Below are positions 8,119-17,154 of a DNA stretch of 64,000 bases, one piece after another. Source of the stretch: Polyangiaceae bacterium (GTDB lineage Bacteria > Myxococcota_A > Polyangia > Polyangiales > Polyangiaceae). The position numbers and the translations under genes were made by a program. The notes beneath the pieces were generated by a model. That model did not search any database. It was not told the origin of the DNA and saw only the letters and a list, made by a program, of their open reading frames with translations. The stretch is taken from contig JADLAB010000322.1 in assembly GCA_020848455.1 (NCBI GenBank), forward strand, positions 30,022-94,021. Reading direction: 5' to 3'. The stretch's first letter is position 1. Each line of letters begins with the position of its first letter.

Positions 8119-10272
8119 ATGTCTACCCAGAAGTCCCGCGCCGCCCGCCGGCGCCTGCCTCGCGTTCTCGGCATCGGTGTCGCCGGTCTCTGCGCGCTCG
8201 CGTACGCGGACGCGTGGGCTCAGCCGGTACCCCCGCCGCCGGTGCCCGCGGAGCCGCCGCCGGGCCAGGGCGGGGCCGGTGGTGCGGGTCCGACGGGCGC
8301 GCCGCAGGGCGGCTCCGAGCCCGGTACCGCAGGGCAGGGTGGGGCGCCCACCGAGCCTCCGCTCATGGGCGAGCCCAAGCCCACCGGCGCCACCAAGGCC
8401 GGCGAGGGCGGCGCCGCGGCGGCCGGCGCCGGCACCCAGGTCGCGACCGACGGCGAGAAGACCGAGGGCGCGCCGGGCGAAGGCGAGGAGCGCACGCAGA
8501 AGGGCGAGGTCGCCGAGCGGCCGAGCGAGGTCTACGCCGAGGACTGGTGGACCAAGGCGACGCCCGTGTTCGACCTCCACGGCTACTACCGTGTGCGCGC
8601 CGAGCTGTTCCACAACTTCGCCCTCGGCCGCAAGGACGTGAAGGCCATCTGGCCCCAGCCCCCGGACAACGACTTCATCGACGCGGCCGGCAACCGCCAC
8701 CAGGTCGCGCTCTGCGGCGACGATCCCCTCGTCCCCGAGGCGTGCGAGTCGAACACGCAGGCAGGCGCGAACATGCGCTTCCGCTTCGCGCCGGAGCTCC
8801 ACATCTCCGACAACCTGCGCATCATGACGCAGGTCGATCTGCTCGACAACGTCGTCCTCGGCTCGACGCCGGACGGCTACGTCAACGAGCCGAGCAGCCT
8901 CGGCGGCTACCACGTCGTCGCGCGCGGCGGCTACTCGCCGACCGGCGCCTTCGTGTCGACGCAGTGGGCGCCCGTCTCGGGTGTGAACAGCCTGAAGGAC
9001 TCGATCACCGTCAAGCGCGTGTGGGGCGAGTACGCGACGCCCATCGGGCAGCTGCGCTTCGGGCGCATGCCGAGCCACTGGGGCATCGGCATGCTCGTCA
9101 ACGGCGGCGAGGGCTACGACGCCGACTACCAGTCGACCTCCGACCGCCTCATGTTCGTCACCGGCGTCAAGGCGTGGGACCTGTACTTCGGGGCCGCCTG
9201 GGACTTCGCCAACGAGGGCGCCATCAGCGCGGCCGTGAACGAGCAGCAGGGCCAGCCCTACGACCTCGCCCAGAAGGACGACGTCGATCAGTACGTGTTC
9301 ATCGTGGTGCGCAAGATGAACCCGGAGCTGCAGCGCAAGGCGCTGCGCGAGGGCCAGCCCGTGTTCAACGGCGGCACGTACTTCGTCTACCGCCGCCAGG
9401 GCCTGGTCAACGAGCTCGCCTGCAACACGGGTGAGGTCTGCAACGACGCCTCGCTCGGCCAGTCGTCGAGCAACGTCTCGGCGGGCTATCTGCGCCGCGG
9501 CGCCGAGGCCTTCATCCCCGACAGCTGGTTCCAGTTCATGTACAAGGGCTTCCGCTTCGACGTCGAGGCGGCGCTCATCTGGGGCTCGATGGAGAACACC
9601 TCGCGCCTGGCGGGCACGGGCACCGACTACCGCAACCCGGACGACACCGAGGACCCGGGCTGGAAGATCCGCCAGTTCGGCATCGCCGGCGAGGCCGAGT
9701 TCCGCGCCATCGAGGACCGGCTGCGCATCGGCTTCGCGAGCGGCTACGCGACGGGCGACGACGACCTCGAGAGCCTGGTGCCGACGGGCGAGGGCCTGCA
9801 GCCGCAGCTGACCGCGAACCGCACCTACTCGGAGTTCCGGTTCCACCCGAACTACCGCGTGGACCTCATCCTGTTCCGCAACATCCTGCAGCGCGTGCAG
9901 GGCGCGTACTACTTCAAGCCTTCGGTCGAGTACGACTTCTTGCGCGACCCGGACGGCCAGCGGGTCGGCGCCGGCGCAGGTCTCATCTGGAGCCGCGCCA
10001 GCGAGTTCATGCAGACCCCGGGGCACGCGCGCGACCTCGGCGTCGAGATCGATCTCAAGGCCTTCTACCAGGCCAAGGACGGCGTGATGAACGACGACCC
10101 GGACAAGATGGGCGGCTTCTTCACGCAGGTCGACTTCGGCGTGCTCTTCCCGCTCGACGGCCTCGGCTTCCTGCAGGCACAGAAGGACGACTACGCGCAG
10201 TACGACCCGACGAACCCGCTCGACACCAAGATCGCGCTCATGGCGCGCTGGTTCCTCGGCATCCTGTACTGA
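8119..10272 (+). CDS. Outer-membrane beta-barrel protein (myxobacterial TIGR04551-like)
   Basis: A 717-residue exported protein. Signal peptide (VLGIGVAGLCALAYADAWAQ), then a Pro/Gly/Ala-rich linker to about residue 130, then a barrel-like body with alternating aromatic strands. Examples are FDLHGYYRVRAELFHNFALG, QLRFGRMPSHWGIGMLVNGG and WDLYFGAAWDFANEGAIS. It ends in a short strand, MARWFLGILY, with aromatic residues near the C-terminus as in outer-membrane barrels. The central block resembles a family restricted to Deltaproteobacteria/Myxococcota that I recall as TIGR04551; this assignment is from memory. ATG 8119 is used since the signal peptide begins there. Role unknown, possibly transport. 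Confidence 0.75.
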   Translation: MSTQKSRAARRRLPRVLGIGVAGLCALAYADAWAQPVPPPPVPAEPPPGQGGAGGAGPTGAPQGGSEPGTAGQGGAPTEPPLMGEPKPTGATKAGEGGAAAAGAGTQVATDGEKTEGAPGEGEERTQKGEVAERPSEVYAEDWWTKATPVFDLHGYYRVRAELFHNFALGRKDVKAIWPQPPDNDFIDAAGNRHQVALCGDDPLVPEACESNTQAGANMRFRFAPELHISDNLRIMTQVDLLDNVVLGSTPDGYVNEPSSLGGYHVVARGGYSPTGAFVSTQWAPVSGVNSLKDSITVKRVWGEYATPIGQLRFGRMPSHWGIGMLVNGGEGYDADYQSTSDRLMFVTGVKAWDLYFGAAWDFANEGAISAAVNEQQGQPYDLAQKDDVDQYVFIVVRKMNPELQRKALREGQPVFNGGTYFVYRRQGLVNELACNTGEVCNDASLGQSSSNVSAGYLRRGAEAFIPDSWFQFMYKGFRFDVEAALIWGSMENTSRLAGTGTDYRNPDDTEDPGWKIRQFGIAGEAEFRAIEDRLRIGFASGYATGDDDLESLVPTGEGLQPQLTANRTYSEFRFHPNYRVDLILFRNILQRVQGAYYFKPSVEYDFLRDPDGQRVGAGAGLIWSRASEFMQTPGHARDLGVEIDLKAFYQAKDGVMNDDPDKMGGFFTQVDFGVLFPLDGLGFLQAQKDDYAQYDPTNPLDTKIALMARWFLGILY

Positions 10273-10669
10273 GAGGTCGGGTTCCCGCCGCCCGCCGCGC
10301 GCCACGCCGGGCGCGGCTCGTCGCTCGAACGGGCGCGACGCACGGCGGTCCGCCGCTCGTCTGCGGCTCGAGCCCGAAGGGCCGCGCGGGGTCATGACCG
10401 ACGGCCGAGAGCCGACGACTTCCCTGATCCCGCGCAAGCGCGGCGGCTTCAGGCTGCAGGCTTCGGGCTTCAGGAGGGAAGTCCGTCCCGAGCCGACCGC
10501 CGGTTGCTCACCCAGCGGGTGTGGGTCCCGTTGGGTGTGGGTCTCTCCGGCCCCGGAGTCTGAAGCCGGGAGCCTGGAGCCCCAGAGCACGGCAAGAACC
10601 TTGCCGCCGGATTGGGGGACGTCCGGAGGGCTTTCCGCCCGCGGCGAGCCCTGTTAGCGCACCAGAGCC
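10273..10669. other. Intergenic region before alaS, about 400 bases
   Basis: No convincing gene. The first 170 bases are GC-rich with short dyads; the rest holds the repeat element listed separately. No T-box-like specifier stem is evident in the 90 bases before alaS. Confidence 0.6.
10445..10620. repeat. MITE-like intergenic repeat, copy A
   Basis: Imperfect terminal inverted arms (10445-10464 against 10562-10581) match at 17 of 20 positions. Bases 10554-10582 recur exactly, inverted, at 42634-42662. The flank that follows (ggcaagaaccttgccgccgg, 10591-10610) is also similar in copy B. No gene inside; probably a non-autonomous element or structural repeat family. Confidence 0.6.
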
Positions 10670-13414
10670 ATGTCCTCTTCACGCACCACTGCCACCGAGA
10701 TCCGCAAGACCTTCCTCGACTACTTCCGCGAGCGCGGGCACGAGGTCGTCCCGAGCGCGCCGCTCGTTCCGCAGAACGACCCGACGCTCATGTTCGTCAA
10801 CGCGGGCATGGTCCAGTTCAAGGACGTGTTCACCGGCAAGGACGCGCGCGGCTACAAGCGCGCCTGCTCGAGCCAGAAGTGCATCCGCATCAGCGGCAAG
10901 CACAACGACCTCGAGAACGTGGGCGTCACGGCGCGTCACCACACCTTCTTCGAGATGCTCGGGAACTTCAGCTTCGGCGACTACTTCAAGGAAGAGGCGA
11001 TCGCCTTCGCCTGGGAGCTCTTGACGAAGGTGTACGGCATCCCGAAGGAGCGGCTCGTCGTCACGGTGTTCGCCGGCGAGAAGGAGTTCGCCGCCGACGA
11101 CGAGGCGGCGGCGCTGTGGCGCAAGGTCACGGGCTTCGGGGACGACCGCGTGCTGCGCCTCGGCATGGCGGACAACTTCTGGTCGATGGGCGACACCGGA
11201 CCCTGCGGCCCCTGCTCGGAGATCCACTACTTCCACGGCGACACGCCCGACCTCGGTCGCTTCGGCGCCGAGCCCGGGCTCGACGGCGCCGGCTGGACGG
11301 AGATCTGGAACCTCGTGTTCATGCAGTACGACCGCGCGACGCCGGGAGCTGCCGTGACCCCGCTGCCTGCGCCCAGCATCGACACGGGCGCCGGGCTCGA
11401 GCGACTCGCCGGCGTGCTGCAGGGCGTGCGCTCGAACTACGACTGCGACCTGTTGCGCCGGCTGGTCGATTGCGCGGCGCGGCTCTCGGGCAAGCGCTAC
11501 GGAGCGAGCGCCGCGCCCGACGACATGTCGATGCGCGTCATCGCGGACCACGCCCGCACGACCGCCTTCCTCATTGCCGAGGGCGTCATGCCGGACCGCC
11601 AGAAGCGCGAGTACGTCCTGCGGCGCGTGATGCGGCGTGCCATCCGGCACGGTCATCGGCTCGGCATCGAGAAGCCCTTCCTGCACGAGGTGGCCCTCGA
11701 GGTCGTCGCGGCGATGAGCGACGAGTACCCCGAGCTCGCGCGGCGCAAGGAGCTCATCCTGCGCGTCACGGAGGGCGAGGAGGTGCGCTTCCGCGCGACC
11801 CTGAAGCGCGGGATGAAGATCCTGGACGAGCGCTTCGACGATCTGCGCCGCGCCGGGCAGAAGCGCCTGCCGGCCGAGGTGACGGCCGACATGTACACGA
11901 CCTTCGGCTTCCCGGTCGATCTCACCGAGATCATCGCCGCCGAGCAGGGCTACACCGCCGACGCGGCCGGCGCCGAGGCGATCATCAAGAAGACGGAGGA
12001 TGTGGACGGCCCCATCGACCCGACCGCGGCCGTCGACCCCGTGCACCGCGCCTTCGCGGCCACGGCCGGCAAGACGCGCTTCTCGGGCTACGACCGCGAA
12101 GAGGACGCCGGCACGGTGGTGGCGCTCGCCCTGTGCGAGACGGGTGCGAACGGGCGCGAGACACGGCGCCGCGTCGAGTGCGCCGAGGCGGGGAGCGTCG
12201 TGGAGCTCGTCACCGACGTGACCCCGTTCTACGCCGAGAGCGGCGGTCAGGTCGGCGACGTGGGCGTCGTCGCGGCGCTCGAGGGCGGCGAGCTCGAGGT
12301 CGCCGTGCTCGACACGCACCGGCCGTTCGGCGACACCACGGTGCACCGGGCGCGCGTCGTCGCCGGCAAGCTCGCGGTCGGGCAGAAGGTCGCCCTGCGC
12401 GTGTCGCACGAGGCCCGTGCCGCGACGCGCCGCAACCACTCGGCGACCCACCTCTTGCACTGGGCGCTCCGGACGGTGCTCGGCGAGCACGCCCAGCAGA
12501 AGGGCTCGCGCGTCGGCCCCGACGTGCTGCGCTTCGACTTCGCGCACAACCACCCGCTGACGCGCGAGGAGCTGCTGCGCGTCGAAGATCTCGTCAACGG
12601 CAAGATCCTCGACAACGCGCCGGTCGAGACCACCGTTCTGCCCATCGACGAGGCCCGACGGCGTGGCGCCGTCGCGATCTTCGAGGAGAAGTACGGCGAC
12701 GTCGTGCGCATGCTCACGATGACCAGTGACTCGATCGAGCTCTGCGGCGGCACCCACTGCCGCGCGCTCGGGGACATCGGGCTCTTCAAGATCGCGAGCG
12801 AGGGCGGCACGGCGGCAGGCGTGCGGCGCATCCTCGCCGTGACGGGCAAGAACGCGCTCGCGCACCTGCGCGCCGTCGAGGACGACCTCGCTCGGGCGCG
12901 CGTCGCGGCCAAGGCGCAGGGTGGCGACCTCACCGACAAGATCCTGAAGATCCTCGCGCGCGAGAAGCAGCTCGAGAGGCGCATCTCGGAGCTCGAGAAG
13001 CAGTTGCTCGCGGGCGCGGGCGGCGCCGCGGGCGCAAGCGACCCCACGGCGCGCGCCGAAGAGGTCGGCGGCGTCCGCCTGCTCGCGCTTCGTGCGCCCG
13101 ATGCCACGACGATGGCGAGCCTGCGCGAGCTCTGCGAGCAGCTGCGCGACAAGCTCGCGGCGGGTGCCTCGGGGGGCTCCGCGGTCCTTGCGGCGAGCGT
13201 CACCGACGGCAAGGCGCAGCTCGTGCTCGCGGTGAGCAAGGCCGCGACCGGCAAGCTCAAGGCCGGCGACCTCATCCGGCCGATCGCGAAGCTCGTGGGC
13301 GGCTCGGGGGGCGGCCGCCCGGACATGGCCCAGGCGGGCGGCACGCAGACCGGCGGCATCGACGAAGCCGTGGCGGCCTTCTACGGCGAGGCGAAGGCGA
13401 TGCTGGCGCGCTGA
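10670..13414 (+). CDS. alaS: Alanyl-tRNA synthetase
   Basis: A 914-residue class II synthetase that charges tRNA-Ala and edits mischarged Ser and Gly. Catalytic core: NAGMVQFKDVFTGKD, RHHTFFEMLGNFSFGDYFK, FWSMGDTGPCGPCSEIHY and SIDTGAGLERLAGVLQG. The editing domain has the HSATHLLHWALR and CGGTHCRALGDIGLFKI zinc-binding motifs. A coiled coil and the C-terminal DHHA1/C-Ala domain (GGSGGGRPDMAQAGG) follow. All expected domains are intact at about 40 residues above the common length. It is monocistronic, with about 400 bases of repeat-containing sequence upstream. Confidence 0.98.
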   Translation: MSSSRTTATEIRKTFLDYFRERGHEVVPSAPLVPQNDPTLMFVNAGMVQFKDVFTGKDARGYKRACSSQKCIRISGKHNDLENVGVTARHHTFFEMLGNFSFGDYFKEEAIAFAWELLTKVYGIPKERLVVTVFAGEKEFAADDEAAALWRKVTGFGDDRVLRLGMADNFWSMGDTGPCGPCSEIHYFHGDTPDLGRFGAEPGLDGAGWTEIWNLVFMQYDRATPGAAVTPLPAPSIDTGAGLERLAGVLQGVRSNYDCDLLRRLVDCAARLSGKRYGASAAPDDMSMRVIADHARTTAFLIAEGVMPDRQKREYVLRRVMRRAIRHGHRLGIEKPFLHEVALEVVAAMSDEYPELARRKELILRVTEGEEVRFRATLKRGMKILDERFDDLRRAGQKRLPAEVTADMYTTFGFPVDLTEIIAAEQGYTADAAGAEAIIKKTEDVDGPIDPTAAVDPVHRAFAATAGKTRFSGYDREEDAGTVVALALCETGANGRETRRRVECAEAGSVVELVTDVTPFYAESGGQVGDVGVVAALEGGELEVAVLDTHRPFGDTTVHRARVVAGKLAVGQKVALRVSHEARAATRRNHSATHLLHWALRTVLGEHAQQKGSRVGPDVLRFDFAHNHPLTREELLRVEDLVNGKILDNAPVETTVLPIDEARRRGAVAIFEEKYGDVVRMLTMTSDSIELCGGTHCRALGDIGLFKIASEGGTAAGVRRILAVTGKNALAHLRAVEDDLARARVAAKAQGGDLTDKILKILAREKQLERRISELEKQLLAGAGGAAGASDPTARAEEVGGVRLLALRAPDATTMASLRELCEQLRDKLAAGASGGSAVLAASVTDGKAQLVLAVSKAATGKLKAGDLIRPIAKLVGGSGGGRPDMAQAGGTQTGGIDEAVAAFYGEAKAMLAR

Positions 13415-13502
13415 GCGGTCCGCGCCCGAGCCTCGGGCGCGCGCGCCGGCGTTCTGGTAGAGTCCCCGAAGGTCTTGCTTGGCACGGGCGAGGAGCACGT
13501 CT

Positions 13503-14999
13503 TTGAACAAGCTGCGTTGGGGCGTGGTGCTCGGGGCGATGGCGCTGCCGGGGGTGTGGCTGGCGGGCGCGTGCGGAGCGCGCACCGACATCGACCTCGA
13601 CTTCGGTGAGCAGACCACGTCGTCGGCGCAGGGCGGGGGCGGTGCGGGCGGTCTCGGGGGCACGGGCGGTCTCGGTGGCCTCGGCGGCACGGGCGGCCTC
13701 GGCGGCACGGGTGGCCTCGGCGGCACCGGCGGTTTTGGGGGCACGGGCGGCTTCGGCGGCACGGGCGGTTTTGGCGGCACGGGCGGTTTCGGCGGCACGG
13801 GCGGTTTCGGTGGCACGGGCGGTTTCGGTGGCACGGGCGGCATTCTCGAGGACGCCGGCGACGCGGCGGACGTCATCGAGGACGTGCCGATCGACGTGCC
13901 GATCGACGTGCCGATCGACGTGCCGAGCGACGTCGCGTGCCCGGACAACGACGGCGACGGCTACTCGACCTGCGACAACGACTGCAACGACGGCAATCCG
14001 CTCGTGAACCCCGGGGCGTTCGACTTCCCGAACGGTGCGGACGACGACTGCGACGGTGCGCCCGACAATCCGGCCGTGACCTGCGGCAACGGCCTCCAGT
14101 ACGGCTCGCAGGATCCGATCGAGTACGCCAAGGCGATCGACATCTGCCAGACGACGACCGAGAACGCGACCGGCGCGAACAAGAAGTGGGGCCTCGTCTC
14201 GGCCGAGTTCCGCCTCGCGAACGGCACCGGCACGCCCTCGGCGCAGTCGCACAGCATCATCACGGCGTTCGGCAGCGCCGTCGGGCCGCGCCACGCGCAG
14301 AACTTCGTGTTCCTGTCGACTGGCTACGCGGCCACCCCGTCGCAACCGTACTTCGTCGACGGCACGCCGCAGGGTGGCAACGACCTCGGCACGAGCTCGG
14401 GGACGCCCCCGGGCTTCCCGACCAACAAGGTCGGCTGCCCGCTGCCGGTCTCGGGCACCGCCTTCAATCCCGTGAACCTGAAGCTCCGGCTGCGCACACC
14501 GACGAACGCCGCGAGCTTCGCCTTCGACTCGGCGTTCTGGTCCGCGGAGTACCCGGAGTGGGCCTGCTCGGTCTACAACGACCTCTACGTCGTGCTCGTC
14601 ACGACCGGCGCGAGCGGACTGCCCAACAACCGCAACGTGGTGTTCGACGCGCAGGGCACTCCCGGGTCGGTCAACCTCAACTTCTTCGATCGCTGCATGG
14701 CCGGCGCCACGGGGTGCTTCGGCACGCCCGGCTTCAACTTCTGCTCGGGCGGCACGACCGACCTCGGCGCGACGGGTTACGGCGATCAGGATTTCGGCAT
14801 GCCGTGCGGCATGGCCACCACGGTCGGCGGGGGCACGGGCTGGATGACCACCCAGTCGCCGATCCTGCCCGGCGAGATCCTCACCGTGGAGTTCATCGTG
14901 TGGGACTCCTCCGACGGCATCTACGACTCCGCGGCCATCGTGGACTGGTTCCGGTGGCAACAGAACGGGGTTGCGAACCCCAGCACCGCAAGGCCGTGA
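13503..14999 (+). CDS. Choice-of-anchor L lipoprotein with Gly-rich linker and MopE motif
   Basis: A 498-residue surface protein. TTG at 13503 is chosen because aggag at 13491-13495 lies 7 bases upstream. A signal peptide ends in WLAGACGART (lipobox). Residues of about 45-115 are repeats of GGTGGFGG, followed by three copies of VPID. Then comes a metal-binding type stretch (NDGDGYSTCDNDCNDG, DDDCDG) and a choice-of-anchor L domain: AIDICQT, KWGLVSAEFRLANGTG and SHSIITAFGSAVGPRHAQNF. It ends in VEFIVWDSSDGIYDSAAIVD. The domain is widespread in secreted myxobacterial proteins; function is unknown, perhaps cell-surface adhesion. Confidence 0.85.
   Translation: MNKLRWGVVLGAMALPGVWLAGACGARTDIDLDFGEQTTSSAQGGGGAGGLGGTGGLGGLGGTGGLGGTGGLGGTGGFGGTGGFGGTGGFGGTGGFGGTGGFGGTGGFGGTGGILEDAGDAADVIEDVPIDVPIDVPIDVPSDVACPDNDGDGYSTCDNDCNDGNPLVNPGAFDFPNGADDDCDGAPDNPAVTCGNGLQYGSQDPIEYAKAIDICQTTTENATGANKKWGLVSAEFRLANGTGTPSAQSHSIITAFGSAVGPRHAQNFVFLSTGYAATPSQPYFVDGTPQGGNDLGTSSGTPPGFPTNKVGCPLPVSGTAFNPVNLKLRLRTPTNAASFAFDSAFWSAEYPEWACSVYNDLYVVLVTTGASGLPNNRNVVFDAQGTPGSVNLNFFDRCMAGATGCFGTPGFNFCSGGTTDLGATGYGDQDFGMPCGMATTVGGGTGWMTTQSPILPGEILTVEFIVWDSSDGIYDSAAIVDWFRWQQNGVANPSTARP
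13635..13842 (+). repeat. Tandem Gly-rich coding repeat
   Basis: About 12 in-frame units of 15-18 bases built on ggcggcacgggcggt, encoding GGTGGF/GGTGGL. The last six copies differ by only one or two bases, indicating recent expansion. A 12-base unit (gtgccgatcgac) repeats three times just downstream (about 13886-13921). Confidence 0.8.
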
Positions 15000-15405
15000 G
15001 GTTCTCGCCACACCACGCTGCGCCGCGTTTCTGGCGACCCACCCGAACGCGGTTGACGCCCGTGGCACTGCGTGTTACACGCCTCTCGCCAATCCGCGTG
15101 TCCCGCTGAGTGGGAGTGTGTGCGCTTCCCGGCGGCACGCGCGTCTTGAGCCTCGGGGCCGCTCCTAGCGACCTCGAGTGACTGCAGAACCCCCGACGAG
15201 GGTGGTGGCCCCGCATGCTGCGTGGGCCGCCGCGCTCGTGTTCACGGTGCCGGTGCGGCTCTACGAGCCGACCACGCGGCCGTGCTCGGGGGCGCCACGA
15301 GAACGGCGGCCCCACGAAGGCGACCCCGAGTCGGGGTTGGAGGGGCGCCTCCCAAAGGGCGTGTGCCGGCGCGGTTCGCCCGCATGCGCGAAGGACGGAA
15401 CGAAC
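15000..15405. other. Long leader region before the double-wHTH gene
   Basis: About 400 bases with no convincing separate gene. A promoter-like element lies at 15053-15081, which would leave a transcribed leader of about 315 bases. A short dyad (accccga-g-tcggggt, 15323-15337) and other GC-rich dyads sit in the second half. The frame is open from GTG 15178 into the gene, but this extension lacks domain similarity and ribosome sites. Confidence 0.5.
15053..15081 (+). promoter_or_regulatory. Promoter-like element upstream of the double-wHTH gene
   Basis: TTGACG (15053-15058) and TACACG (15076-15081) with a 17-base spacer. The -35 matches the consensus at five of six positions; the -10 is weaker. 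Confidence 0.45.
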
Positions 15406-17154
15406 ATGACTTTCACCGATGCTGCTCGCGAGGTGCTGCGCCTCGTGGGCCGGCCGCTCCACTACAAAGAAATCACGGAGCTGGCGATCGAGAAGAACCT
15501 CCTCAGCCACGTGGGCAAGAGCCCCGAGGTCACGATGGGCGCGCGCCTCGCCGCGACGCTGAAGAAGGAGGGTAACGACAACCCGCTCGTGCGCATCAAG
15601 CCGGGCGTGTTCGCCCTGCGCGAGTGGGACGACGAGACGCTCCACCGCGGTCTCGAGGGCAGGCGAGCGGACGAGGAGGAGCCCGAGGTCGAGGAGCGCG
15701 ACGTCGTCGTCGACGAGGCCGTGGAGCTCGAGGGCGCCGCCGAGGCGCCGGTCGGCGCGGAGCTCGGCGAGGCCCCGATCGCGGAGGCAGCCGTCGAGGC
15801 GGTCACGCCGCCCGAGGTCCCCGCGGTGCCCGCTGCCGGCCCGCGCGCGGCCGGGGACCGACCCGCCGAGCGCGGTCGCCAGGGGCACCGCGAGCGCGGT
15901 GGTCGCCAGGGTGGCCGCGAGCCGCGCGCCCGGAGCGGCGCCGGCAACGGCGAGGCCGTGATCGTGCGGTCGCTCGACGGCGACGAAGACTTCGCACGCC
16001 ACCCCGACGAGGCGATGCGAGCCGACCTCGCGGCCGGTGCCTCCGACCTCTTCGCCGAGGAGGAGGACGACGACCAGCCGATCCTCGCGCGCCTCACCGA
16101 GGCCGACGAGGCGGCCGGAGAAGGCGACGGGCGCAAGCGCCGCCGTCGCCGTCGCCGTCGCGGTGTGCGCGGACCCGAGGGCGGGCCCGTCGCGACGCCG
16201 CCGGCCGAGGGGCTGCCTTCGTACACGACGACGCCCGCCTTCGCGGAGGGCGCGCAAGAGCCGGAGGAGGGGCCCGCACGCGGACCGCAGGTCATCGAGC
16301 TCACGGGTGCGAACGAGGGCGTGTCGCTCGACCTGCTCGCGGGCCGCGAGCTCTCGGACGCCGTCGCCGGCATCCTCGGCAGCTTCGAGCGCACCGTCGG
16401 ACCCGTGTCGCTGCGCCAGATCGCCGAGACCGCGTTGCGCCGCGGCCGGCTGACGGGCGACCCCCAGATCGTGCAGTCCCAGGTCGCCGCTGCCGTCCGC
16501 GCCGACAACGCGCGTCGCCTCGCGGCCGGGCAGCGGCCGCGCTTCCGCCTCGCCGGCGGGCGCGTCGGGCTCACCGACTGGCTGCTCGACGGCGAGCTGT
16601 CACGGCTCGAGCGCGAGGCCGTCGCGGCCGTGGGTCGCTACCGGGACGCCGCCCGCCGCACTCTGCAGCGCAAGCTCGCCGAGCTGCCGGGGCACGCCTT
16701 CGTCGAGCTCTGCCTGCTCGCGCTCGAGCGCGTGGGCGTGAGTCGCATGCGCGCCGTGAGGGTTCCGGGCACGGCGCCGGCCGAGGCGCACTTCTCCGGC
16801 GTGCTCCACGCGCCGGCCGGTGCTGCACCGGGCCCGGTGGCCGTGGGTGACGGCCTCAAGCTCGCGATCGCCATCCGCAAGGACGGACGCGACGTCGGGC
16901 GCGAGCGCGTCACCGAGCTGCGCGGTAGCATGCATCACTTCGGCGGCGCCAACATGGGCTGGCTCGTCACCGCGGGGCAGGCGATGAACGGCGCCCGCGA
17001 GGAGGCCAGCTCCGGCGGCACGCCGCCGGTCGTGCTGATCGACGGGCCCAGCCTCGCGCGGCTGTGCGAGGAGCACGGCGTGGCGGTGGTGCGGGCGCAG
17101 CACCCGGTCGCCATTCCCGACGTCGACCTGTTCGAGGCGCTGCGGGCATCGTGA
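15406..17154 (+). CDS. HARE-HTH protein with second winged helix and Mrr-like C-terminal domain
   Basis: A 582-residue probable DNA-binding protein. Residues 1-75 are a HARE-HTH domain (EVLRLVGRPLHYKEITELAI, then VRIKPGVFALREW). An acidic linker and a basic run of eight arginines near residue 245 follow. Residues of about 305-395 look like a second winged helix (GPVSLRQIAETALRRGRL, PRFRLAGGRVGLTDWLLDG). The C-terminus (about 475-580: LRGSMHHFGGANMGWLVTAG, PPVVLIDGPSLARLCEEHG) resembles the end of Mrr-type restriction endonuclease domains. The expected (Q/E)xK catalytic pair is not clear; the aligned stretch reads AIAIRK. ATG 15406 follows aaggacgga. GTGA overlap with the next gene. It may be a DNA-binding regulator rather than a nuclease. 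Confidence 0.7.
   Translation: MTFTDAAREVLRLVGRPLHYKEITELAIEKNLLSHVGKSPEVTMGARLAATLKKEGNDNPLVRIKPGVFALREWDDETLHRGLEGRRADEEEPEVEERDVVVDEAVELEGAAEAPVGAELGEAPIAEAAVEAVTPPEVPAVPAAGPRAAGDRPAERGRQGHRERGGRQGGREPRARSGAGNGEAVIVRSLDGDEDFARHPDEAMRADLAAGASDLFAEEEDDDQPILARLTEADEAAGEGDGRKRRRRRRRRGVRGPEGGPVATPPAEGLPSYTTTPAFAEGAQEPEEGPARGPQVIELTGANEGVSLDLLAGRELSDAVAGILGSFERTVGPVSLRQIAETALRRGRLTGDPQIVQSQVAAAVRADNARRLAAGQRPRFRLAGGRVGLTDWLLDGELSRLEREAVAAVGRYRDAARRTLQRKLAELPGHAFVELCLLALERVGVSRMRAVRVPGTAPAEAHFSGVLHAPAGAAPGPVAVGDGLKLAIAIRKDGRDVGRERVTELRGSMHHFGGANMGWLVTAGQAMNGAREEASSGGTPPVVLIDGPSLARLCEEHGVAVVRAQHPVAIPDVDLFEALRAS

Noticed and set aside
8101..10590. A minus-strand open frame of 829 codons opposite the outer-membrane protein gene
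   Set aside because: It has no signal or domain and overlaps the repeat region; the plus-strand gene has a signal peptide and barrel-like strands.
10679..13948. A minus-strand open frame of 1089 codons opposite alaS
   Set aside because: It is antisense to an intact alaS, with no domain, low-complexity His/Arg/Ala composition and no ribosome site. High GC leaves few stop codons on the other strand.
15178..15405. An N-terminal extension of the double-wHTH gene from GTG 15178
   Set aside because: The extra 76 residues lack similarity and ribosome sites, and the HARE-HTH domain starts at ATG 15406 with its own ribosome site.
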